From: Microbispora hainanensis
GTDB lineage: Bacteria > Actinomycetota > Actinomycetes > Streptosporangiales > Streptosporangiaceae
Length of the DNA: 64,000 bases
NCBI RefSeq assembly: GCF_006874475.1
Contig: NZ_VIRM01000021.1
Location: 62,001 to 126,000, forward strand
Direction: 5' to 3'
The position numbers and the translations under genes were made by a program. Of the stretch, positions 57,941 to 64,000 are shown piece after piece. The notes beneath the pieces were generated by a model. The model ran no database searches, was not told the DNA's origin, and was given only the letters and a program-made list of their open reading frames with translations. The number at the start of each line of letters is the position of its first letter. The stretch's first letter is position 1.

Positions 57941-60900
57941 CTACGTCTCGACCTGTTCGCGCAGGAGGGCGCGGATGTCGTCGGCCTCGGGCGACTGGAG
58001 CCGGGTGAAGATGTCGAGGGCCTTGACCAGGGCCTGCCTGCCCCGGCCGGTCTCCCCGAGTCCCGCGAGGGCCTTGCCGAGGGCGGCCAGTGACTGCGCC
58101 TCGCCGTACGGGTGGGTGATCTCGCGGCTCACGGTCAGCGCCTGCTCGGCGTGCCGGGCGGCCTCCGCGAACCGACCGGCGGCGATGAAGGTGGCGGCGA
58201 GCCGATAGCAGACCCGCTGCTCCCAGACGCGCTGGTTGCTCGCGCGGAAGAAGGCCAGGCACTCGGCGTGGTGGACGACGGCCTCGTTGAGCCGCCCGAC
58301 ATAGGACAGCACATTGCCGAGGTGATAGCGGGCCCGGGCCACCCCCGCGCCGCTGCCGATCTCGGTGAAGACCGCCAGCCCGCGCTCGGCCGCCGCGATG
58401 GCGTCGTCCGGCCGTCCCAGGCCCAGGTGGTCACGAGCGGAGTAGCACGACGCGAGCGCCTCGCCCGCGGGGTTGCCCGTCTCCCGGTGGACCGCCGTCG
58501 CCCGCTCGAACCATTCGAGCGCCTCGGTGTGGCGGCGCCGCCGGCCGGCGACGACCGCCAGCGCGTTGCACGTCTCGCCCAGCACGATGTGGTCGCCGGT
58601 CTCCTCGCCCAGGGTCCGCGCGGCGAGGAAATGGGTCTCGGCCTCGGCCAGCCGGTTCGCGCCGAACAGCACCCGGCCCAGCACATAGCGGCAGCGCAGC
58701 TCGGCGCGCCGCTCACCGGCCTGGCGCGTCGCCGTCAGCAGGGCCGACGTGCGCTGCTCGAAGTCCCGCTGGTTGGTGCCCGACTCCAGCAGCGGCTCCA
58801 TCGCCAGCAGCAGGTCGGCCGCCGCGAGCAGGTCCTCGCCCGATTCGTCCTGTGTCCCTGCTGCCTGGGCCCCGCATGCTTGGGCGACCGCGCCGAACAT
58901 GTCCTCGGCCTCCGCCGACAGCCAGGCCACGGCCTCGTCTGCCGAGGAGAAGGAATGGCCGAGCACGCCCAGGCCCGTGAGGTTGTCGGCGATCCGGCTG
59001 CCCTCGTACGCCAGCCGGTGGGCCGCACCCGCCGACACCAGATAGAAGCCCAGCAGCCGCCGCAGGGCGAGCGCGCGGGCCGCGGGCTCCTCGGCGGCCT
59101 CCGCCTGCCGCCGGGCGAACAGCTTGAGCAGGTCGTGGAAGCGGTAGCGGCCCGGCGCGGGCGCCTCCAGCAGGCTGGCGTCGACCAGCGACTCGATCAC
59201 GTCCTCGGCCTCGGCCGGGCTGAGGTCGAGCACGGCCGCCGCCGCGAAGACCGAGATGCCCGAGCCCGCCGGCAGCGACAGCAGCCGAAACGCCCGCCCT
59301 TGCCGGGTGTCGAGCTGGCCGTACCCGAGGGCGAACGTGGCCGAGACCGCCAGGTTGCCGATCTTCATCTCGTCGAGGCGGCGGCGCTCGTCGGCCAGCC
59401 GGGGGACGAGCGAGGCCACCGTCCAGGACGGGCGGGAGGCGAGCCGGGCCGCGACGATCCGCACGGCCAGCGGCAGGAAACTGCAGGCGGCGACCACGTC
59501 CATGGCGGCGGCCCGTTCCGCCGCCACCCTCTCGGGTCCCGCGACCGCCGCGAGCAGCGACAGCGCCTCCTCGGGCTCCATCACGTCGAGGTCGATGAGC
59601 CGGGCCGCGGGCAGGTCGGCCAGCTTGCCCCGGCTCGTGATGATCGCGGCGCAGCCGGCCGAGCCGGGCAGCAGGTGCTCGACCTGCTCGGCGTCGCGGG
59701 CGTTGTCGAGCAGCACCAGCATCCTGCGGTCGGCGAGCAACGACCGGAACAGCGCGGAGCGCTCCGCCAGGCCGTCGGGGATGACGTCCATCGGGATGCC
59801 GAGGGCCCGCAGGAACGCGACCAGCGCGGTCTCGGGCGCGGTCGGCTCGGCGCCGTATCCCCGCAGGTCGGCGTAGAGCTGGCCGTCGGGGAACAGGTCG
59901 TCGGCGAGATGGGCCACATGGACGGCCAGGGTCGTCTTGCCCACGCCGCCGATGCCCGACATCGCCGCGATCGGCACGCCCTCGCGCGCCCCCTCTCCAC
60001 CCAGCAGCGCGAGCAGCCTGCGCACCAGGCCGGTGCGTCCGGTGAAGTCGGGCACGGCCGCCGGGAGCTGCGCCGGTCTCGGCATCTCGATGGCCGGGCC
60101 GGTCTCGGCCGCCGGGGCGTCATCGTGGACATCCTGCTGCGAGAGCCGTACGGGAGGGGGTGCGGGGGCGAGGGAGGGGTCGGCGGCGAGGATCCGCCGG
60201 TGGAGGCGGGCCAGCTCGGCCCCGGGCTCGATGCCGAGCTCCTCGACCAGCGCCCGCCGGGTGTCGGTGAAGACCGACAGCGCCTCGGCCTGCCTGCCGC
60301 ACCGGTAGTAGGCCAGCATGAGCTGGGCGCGCAACCGCTCGCGCAGCGGGTGCTCCGCGGTGAGCGCGACCAGCTCGGAGACGATCTCCGCGTGCCGGCC
60401 CAGCTCAAGGTCGAGCTCCATGAGCGTCTCGACCGCGCTCATCCGGCGCTCGGCAAGCCGGTCGCGCTGGTGCTCGGCGTACGGGCCGACCGCGCCGGCC
60501 AGTGGCTCGCCGGACCACAGGCGCAGGGCCCCGCGCAGCCGACGGGCGGCCTCCCCGGCGCGGCCCGTACGGCGGTCGGACTCGGCGGCGGCGCACTCGC
60601 GCTCGAAGACGGCGAGGTCGAAGCGGGCGGGGCCGGAGTCTCCGGAATCGAGCCGCAGCGCGTATCCCCGGCCCACGGAGGTCAGCAGCCGCGGCGGGGT
60701 CCTCGGGGAACGGTCCGGCTCCAGGACGGTGCGCAGGCGGGAGACGTAGGTGCGCAGCGCGCCGAGCGCGCGCGGGGGCGCGTCCTCCCCCCACACGCCG
60801 TCGATCATCTCGTCCGGCGTGACCGCGTGCCCCTCTCTCAGCAGGAGCATCGCGAGAATGGAGCGTTGCAACGGTGTGCCAAGGTCGAGCTCCACGCCGT

Positions 60901-60967
60901 CACGCCAGGCAAGGACGGGTCCCAGCACGGCGAAGCGCAGGCCGTCCACGGCGGCGTGATCAGGCAT
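57941..60967 (-). CDS. AfsR-like SARP regulator (OmpR-HTH, BTAD, NB-ARC, TPR)
   Basis: 1008-residue transcription activator. N-terminal OmpR-type HTH (LRFAVLGPVLAWRDGVELDL, LLREGHAVTPDEMIDGVWGE, about 1-100), bacterial transcriptional activation domain (about 110-255: RFDLAVFERECAAAESDRRT, ELGIEPGAELARLHRRIL), NB-ARC ATPase from about 300 with P-loop GIGGVGKTTLA and LLVLLDNARDAEQVEHLLPG-like Walker B region (MLVLLDNARD), then a winged helix and TPR repeats (about 690-1000). Start ATG at 60967. Family members switch on secondary metabolism or secreted proteins. Divergent from a secreted protein gene, its nearest candidate target. Confidence 0.93.
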   Translation of the reverse strand: MPDHAAVDGLRFAVLGPVLAWRDGVELDLGTPLQRSILAMLLLREGHAVTPDEMIDGVWGEDAPPRALGALRTYVSRLRTVLEPDRSPRTPPRLLTSVGRGYALRLDSGDSGPARFDLAVFERECAAAESDRRTGRAGEAARRLRGALRLWSGEPLAGAVGPYAEHQRDRLAERRMSAVETLMELDLELGRHAEIVSELVALTAEHPLRERLRAQLMLAYYRCGRQAEALSVFTDTRRALVEELGIEPGAELARLHRRILAADPSLAPAPPPVRLSQQDVHDDAPAAETGPAIEMPRPAQLPAAVPDFTGRTGLVRRLLALLGGEGAREGVPIAAMSGIGGVGKTTLAVHVAHLADDLFPDGQLYADLRGYGAEPTAPETALVAFLRALGIPMDVIPDGLAERSALFRSLLADRRMLVLLDNARDAEQVEHLLPGSAGCAAIITSRGKLADLPAARLIDLDVMEPEEALSLLAAVAGPERVAAERAAAMDVVAACSFLPLAVRIVAARLASRPSWTVASLVPRLADERRRLDEMKIGNLAVSATFALGYGQLDTRQGRAFRLLSLPAGSGISVFAAAAVLDLSPAEAEDVIESLVDASLLEAPAPGRYRFHDLLKLFARRQAEAAEEPAARALALRRLLGFYLVSAGAAHRLAYEGSRIADNLTGLGVLGHSFSSADEAVAWLSAEAEDMFGAVAQACGAQAAGTQDESGEDLLAAADLLLAMEPLLESGTNQRDFEQRTSALLTATRQAGERRAELRCRYVLGRVLFGANRLAEAETHFLAARTLGEETGDHIVLGETCNALAVVAGRRRRHTEALEWFERATAVHRETGNPAGEALASCYSARDHLGLGRPDDAIAAAERGLAVFTEIGSGAGVARARYHLGNVLSYVGRLNEAVVHHAECLAFFRASNQRVWEQRVCYRLAATFIAAGRFAEAARHAEQALTVSREITHPYGEAQSLAALGKALAGLGETGRGRQALVKALDIFTRLQSPEADDIRALLREQVET

Positions 60968-61076
60968 GTGACCTGTCTCCCAATGGCAAGATTTCCGACC
61001 AAATGATAGATCGTGCGAGGCGGCGGCAATAGAACCATGCGCGCTGGTTCAGTCTGCGTACAGGTGCTTGAAAGTG

Positions 61077-61118
61077 GCCTGCAAACCACGGCGAGAGCGG
61101 TGAAAGCGGGTTGCAGGC
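61077..61118. promoter_or_regulatory. Inverted repeat between SARP and secreted protein genes
   Basis: GCCTGCAAACC (61077-61087) and GGGTTGCAGGC (61108-61118) are complementary except for one base, 20 bases apart, in the 226-base divergent gap (60968-61193). It is 76 bases before the secreted-protein start. Possible regulator site or leader hairpin; SARPs usually prefer direct repeats. Confidence 0.4.
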
Positions 61119-61193
61119 GGGCGGGCCTATCACTGAGGAGCAACCCCGACAGCACCCCGCATCGGGGGATCGTCCTCGAACAGGAGAACCGAA

Positions 61194-61754
61194 ATGCGAC
61201 GCTCCATCACCCTCGGGCTCGCCGCCGCCACCACCGTCGCCGCCCTCGGGCTGCCGGCCCTGGCGACCGCGGCCAACGCCGCCCCCGCCTCCGCCCCCGC
61301 CTCCGCCTCCTCCGCCGCCACCGCCTCCGCCCCGCACCACCACGACTGGGACTACGACGGCTGGTGGGGCACCTACTGGTCCTCCAACCACCTCGCCAAG
61401 GCCAAGGGCTACGTCGACGTGAACTACGACCACGAGGAGTCGAACCGGGTCCACATCACCGGCAAGCTGTACGACAACGACCACCGCACCTACCGGCAGG
61501 GCGGCAAGTGCGCGTACATCAAGTTCCGGGTGTCCTACTGGGACGACGGCGAGGACGACTGGTCCTCCAGCTACAAGTCGTACAAGTACTGCGGCGCCGG
61601 CGGCTACAAGCAGATCAACTTCTGGCGCTACGACGTCGCCCAGGTCCAGGCGAAGGTCTGCCAGATCGGCTTGTACAGCAACGTGCCCGTCAAGTGCGGC
61701 TACTGGCGCGACATCTACAACGCCTACGACGAGGACTTCGGCTACGACGTCTGA
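61194..61754 (+). CDS. Secreted Tyr/Trp/Asp-rich protein of unknown family
   Basis: 186-residue protein with a clear Sec signal peptide (MRRSITLGLAAATTVAALGL, ATAANAAPA cleavage region near 25-30), a 20-residue Ala/Ser/Pro linker, then an aromatic, charged domain (HHHDWDYDGWWGTYWSSNHL, SSSYKSYKYCGAGGYKQINF). Four cysteines (around 101, 128, 155 and 163) could form two disulfides. ATG at 61194 follows AGGAGAA; the transcript ends in a strong terminator. I do not recognise a family; it may be a small secreted structural or inhibitor-like protein. Confidence 0.78.
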   Translation: MRRSITLGLAAATTVAALGLPALATAANAAPASAPASASSAATASAPHHHDWDYDGWWGTYWSSNHLAKAKGYVDVNYDHEESNRVHITGKLYDNDHRTYRQGGKCAYIKFRVSYWDDGEDDWSSSYKSYKYCGAGGYKQINFWRYDVAQVQAKVCQIGLYSNVPVKCGYWRDIYNAYDEDFGYDV

Positions 61755-61769
61755 TCACCCTCGCATGAG

Positions 61770-61803
61770 GCGGCCCGTCCCTTCCGGGACGGGCCGCTTT
61801 TTT
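61770..61803 (+). terminator. Strong rho-independent terminator
   Basis: Perfect 12-base stem GCGGCCCGTCCC (61770-61781) and GGGACGGGCCGC (61786-61797), loop TTCC, followed by six T (61798-61803). The only full textbook terminator with a long T run in the window; it ends the secreted-protein gene. Confidence 0.95.
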
Positions 61804-61825
61804 CTGTGGGCTCTTTATTGACTGA

Positions 61826-62482
61826 TCACGCTGCTTCCGACGCCGGCTCCAGAATGCCCAGCTTCGCGCGAAGACGTTCGCGTACGGCGGGCCACTCGGG
61901 ACTCAGGATCGAGTAGTACGCGGTATCTCGGACCGTGTCGTCGGCGCCTCGGCTGTCCGCTCGTCGCACACCGTCGAGGTGCGCGCCGAGGGCCTCGATG
62001 GCGACCCGGGATCGGGTGTTGCGTACGTCTGCCTTGAGGGTGATCCGGTGAACCTGCCAGGTCTCGAAGGCCAGGGAGAGCATCAGGTATTTGCTCTCCC
62101 GGTTGACACCGGTGCCCTGGGCCGACGCGGCGAGCCAGGTGTACCCGATGTCCGCGACGGACGGGACCTCGCCCACCGCGCCCTTGGTCCCCGGTGGCCA
62201 GGGCATCGGGCCCTGCCAATACTCCAGGTTCATCAGACGGGTGGCACCGACCACGCGGTCGGTGTGCAGCCACCGGATGGCGAAGGGCAGCGTGCGGCCC
62301 TCCGCCTGCTCAGCCAAGGCGGCCTCCACGTAGGAGGCCATCTCATCCCGGCCAGCGGGAACGCGAGTGAAGGCGTATGTGGAACGGTCTTCACTCGCCG
62401 CGGCGACGAGGTCGTCGAGCACCGCGAGGCTGAGCGGTTCCAGGCGCACGGAGCGCCCGGACAGGGTGACAAAAGCGGGCAT
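61826..62482 (-). CDS. GNAT family N-acetyltransferase (RimJ-like)
   Basis: 218-residue acetyltransferase of the RimJ/RimL-like type. VRLEPLSLAVLDDLVAAASE at the start, FAIRWLHTDRVVGATRLMNL, then the acetyl-CoA-binding region YTWLAASAQGTGVNRESKYL with RITLKADVRNTRSRVAIEAL. ATG at 62482 gives the normal beginning; ribosome site weak. Upstream gap to the monooxygenase stop (62483-62664, 182 bases) shows no gene. Substrate unknown. Confidence 0.85.
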   Translation of the reverse strand: MPAFVTLSGRSVRLEPLSLAVLDDLVAAASEDRSTYAFTRVPAGRDEMASYVEAALAEQAEGRTLPFAIRWLHTDRVVGATRLMNLEYWQGPMPWPPGTKGAVGEVPSVADIGYTWLAASAQGTGVNRESKYLMLSLAFETWQVHRITLKADVRNTRSRVAIEALGAHLDGVRRADSRGADDTVRDTAYYSILSPEWPAVRERLRAKLGILEPASEAA

Positions 62483-62664
62483 GAGCACATGATGGGGGCT
62501 GCTGACCACGCCTGATACCAAATGACACGAGACATCTTGGCGGGGTGTGGGTTAAGGGGTGTGCCCCCGTGTGAAACCGCAGGTCAGAGCATTGATTCGG
62601 GCCCCCTGCGGCGGGCGGCCAGGGTAAAGATTTGGTCAAAGATCCACGGGGCCCGGCGAACGCT

Positions 62665-64000
62665 TCAGCCGAGTGTGACGGGGACGTCCGCAGGCGTGCC
62701 GAACCAGGTCTTCAGCGCCTTGATGAGCCCTTCGGAATCGGTGGCATCCGGGTCCTCCGCCCACGCGACGACGCCGTCCGGGCGGACGAGCAGCGCGCCG
62801 GGAGCGTGCGCGTCGCGTATCGCCGTCGTGACGGTGGCGACCCGGTCGCCGTACCCGTCCGCCGCCGTGCCGTCGAGCCGGGATCCGCTCTGGCGGCTCT
62901 GGCGGCTCTGGCGGACGAGCAGGCCGCGACCGTCGTGGAGGTGGTCGGCGAGCCGTGAACCGTCCTCGAACTCGTAGTCGGGCGCACTGCGCCCCACCAG
63001 GGGGTGGCCGCTGTCGCCGGGCATGTCGTACCGCTGCCAGACGCCGGAGATCTTCTTCACGAAGTACGTGGTGCCGGTGACCGTTCCGAGCAGGTCGGCG
63101 ACCACCGTCCGCGCCGCCCGCGCGTGGGCGTCCGGACGCATCAGGGCGATCTGGGCGCGCGTCCAGTCGAGCACCCAGGCACCGATCGGGTGCCGCTCCC
63201 GCGTGTAGGTGTCGAGAAGCCCCTCCGGCGCCTGCCCGCGTACGACCGCCGCGAGCTTCCAGCCGAGGTTCACCGCGTCGCCCAGCCCCAGGTTCAGGCC
63301 CTGGCCGCCGAAGGGCGAGTGGACGTGCGCGGCGTCGCCGGCCAGCAGCACCCGGCCGAGCCGGTAGGTCGTCGCCTGCCGTGCGTTGTCCGTGAATCGC
63401 GTGACCGACCTGATCGCCTTGACGACGACGTCGGAGCCCGTGACGTGCCTGACCGCGTCCTGCAGTTCCCCCGTCGTCACCGGTTCGGTCTTGTCGGCCT
63501 TGCCGGGCGCGCCGTCGTCGAAGCGTACGACGAGGATGCGCCCCGGCACCGGCCCGTGGGAGTAGATCCCGGTGGGAGTGGACTGCCAGCCCACGCCGAG
63601 GTCGTCGGTGCCCTCCATCTCCGCGATGGCCTGGTAGGCGGTGATCTCCGGGTCCGTCCCCGGGAACTCGAAGCGGGCCAGCTTGCGCACCATGCTCCTG
63701 CCGCCGTCGCAGCCCACGAGCCAGCGGCCGTGCACCGGGCCGCCGGTCGTGGTGACCGTGACCTGCTCGCCGTCGTCGGTGAAGCCGGTCACCTCGACAC
63801 CGCGCCGCACCTCGACTCCCAGCTTGGCCGCGCGTTCGGCGAGGATCTGTTCGAGCTGCTGCTGGGGCACCAGGCCGATCTCGGCGATCGGTCCCCGGCC
63901 GGACAGGTCGGGGTCGTCCTCGTCCAGGAGATCGGCGCTCAGCATCATCCCGGCGAAGTGGCCGGCGAACCTGGGCGGAGTCCGCTGTGGTCCTCCCGCG
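62665..64000 (-). CDS. FAD-dependent monooxygenase, N-terminus beyond window edge
   Basis: C-terminal 445 residues of an aromatic-ring hydroxylase-type flavoprotein (PheA/TfdB, Pfam FAD_binding_3). Visible motifs: VGCDGGRSMVRKLARF (DG motif), GDAAHVHSPFGGQGLN (second FAD motif), a substrate-binding section, and a C-terminal thioredoxin-like domain (about the last 120 residues, LLVRPDGVVAWAEDP). The N-terminal GxGxxG FAD motif would lie to the right of base 64000, because the frame stays open to the edge. A 9-base repeat (62888-62914) encodes SRQ units in the linker. Many such enzymes act in antibiotic tailoring or aromatic degradation. Confidence 0.88.
   Translation of the reverse strand, partial: AGGPQRTPPRFAGHFAGMMLSADLLDEDDPDLSGRGPIAEIGLVPQQQLEQILAERAAKLGVEVRRGVEVTGFTDDGEQVTVTTTGGPVHGRWLVGCDGGRSMVRKLARFEFPGTDPEITAYQAIAEMEGTDDLGVGWQSTPTGIYSHGPVPGRILVVRFDDGAPGKADKTEPVTTGELQDAVRHVTGSDVVVKAIRSVTRFTDNARQATTYRLGRVLLAGDAAHVHSPFGGQGLNLGLGDAVNLGWKLAAVVRGQAPEGLLDTYTRERHPIGAWVLDWTRAQIALMRPDAHARAARTVVADLLGTVTGTTYFVKKISGVWQRYDMPGDSGHPLVGRSAPDYEFEDGSRLADHLHDGRGLLVRQSRQSRQSGSRLDGTAADGYGDRVATVTTAIRDAHAPGALLVRPDGVVAWAEDPDATDSEGLIKALKTWFGTPADVPVTLG
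62888..62914. repeat. Three 9-base tandem repeats in the monooxygenase gene
   Basis: CTCTGGCGG three times in a row. On the minus strand it encodes RQS units (VRQSRQSRQSGS) between the catalytic and thioredoxin-like domains. Frame is kept. Confidence 0.85.

Noticed and set aside
58112-61006. 964-codon frame antisense to the SARP gene
   Set aside because: Arg/Gln/Gly-rich low complexity and no motif; the minus-strand gene has HTH, BTAD, NB-ARC and TPR domains.
57941-64000. Secondary-metabolite gene cluster around the SARP regulator
   Set aside because: Only a secreted protein, a GNAT and a partial flavin monooxygenase follow; no polyketide, peptide or terpene synthase is in the window, though one could lie to the right.

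Overview
The window is GC-rich actinobacterial chromosome: third codon positions are mostly G or C, GTG starts are common, and many genes overlap by ATGA or GTGA. The core block rpsF-ssb-rpsR-rplI-dnaB with polytopic glycosyltransferase-87-like genes upstream matches the order known from Mycobacterium and Streptomyces. The mix of AfsR/SARP regulators, XRE-MmyB-like regulators, F420-type luciferase-like oxidoreductase, DUF5063 after recR and tRNA-deaminase-associated proteins before tadA suggests a Streptosporangiales-type actinomycete. That placement is inference, not a database result.

Layout. 1-2.1 kb: two GT87-like membrane proteins. 2.1-3.6 kb: endonuclease IV and two small membrane proteins. 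3.8-5.6 kb: rpsF, ssb, rpsR, rplI. 5.7-8.2 kb: polar amino-acid ABC importer. 8.2-9.6 kb: MATE exporter. 9.86-12.7 kb: dnaB interrupted by a 501-residue class 3 intein, preceded by DnaA-box-like repeats. 12.9-15.5 kb: PadR repressor divergent from a membrane protein and a carotenoid oxygenase. 15.6-17.8 kb: phosphodiesterase, SRPBCC protein, XRE regulator. 17.8-21.7 kb: drug-type ABC exporter divergent from a two-component system. 21.8-22.9 kb: a beta-clamp paralogue. 22.9-25.1 kb: GntR and XRE-TPR regulators. 25.2-27.0 kb: PH-domain protein and upp. 27.1-28.8 kb: two paralogous deaminase-associated proteins, tadA, tRNA-Ser(CGA). 28.8-32.7 kb: TPR membrane protein, TPR-AAA ATPase, a VapB-like protein and a zinc peptidase. 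32.8-36.9 kb: protein O-mannosyltransferase, MBL hydrolase, LysR/SDR pair. 36.9-43.6 kb: tRNA-Ser(GGA), SRP RNA, dnaX, ybaB, recR, DUF5063 gene, aspartokinase, asd. 43.6-46.5 kb: M15-like secreted protein, TetR, F420-type oxidoreductase, DUF1232 protein. 46.6-53.6 kb: DUF1684 gene and a complete peptide ABC importer, then an amidohydrolase. 53.7-57.7 kb: SURF1, HxlR, GNAT, TetR, methyltransferase. 57.9-64 kb: AfsR-like SARP divergent from a secreted protein, GNAT, and an FAD monooxygenase running off the right edge.

Functionally the window mixes housekeeping (replication: ssb, dnaB, dnaX, beta clamp; recombination and repair: recR, nfo; translation: S6, S18, L9, two tRNA-Ser, SRP RNA, TadA; lysine/threonine entry steps; pyrimidine salvage) with solute transport and many one-gene regulators, each beside a target. 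Palindromes or direct repeats lie in several of these regulator-target gaps. I see no insertion sequence, prophage, CRISPR array or rRNA; the only mobile element is the intein.
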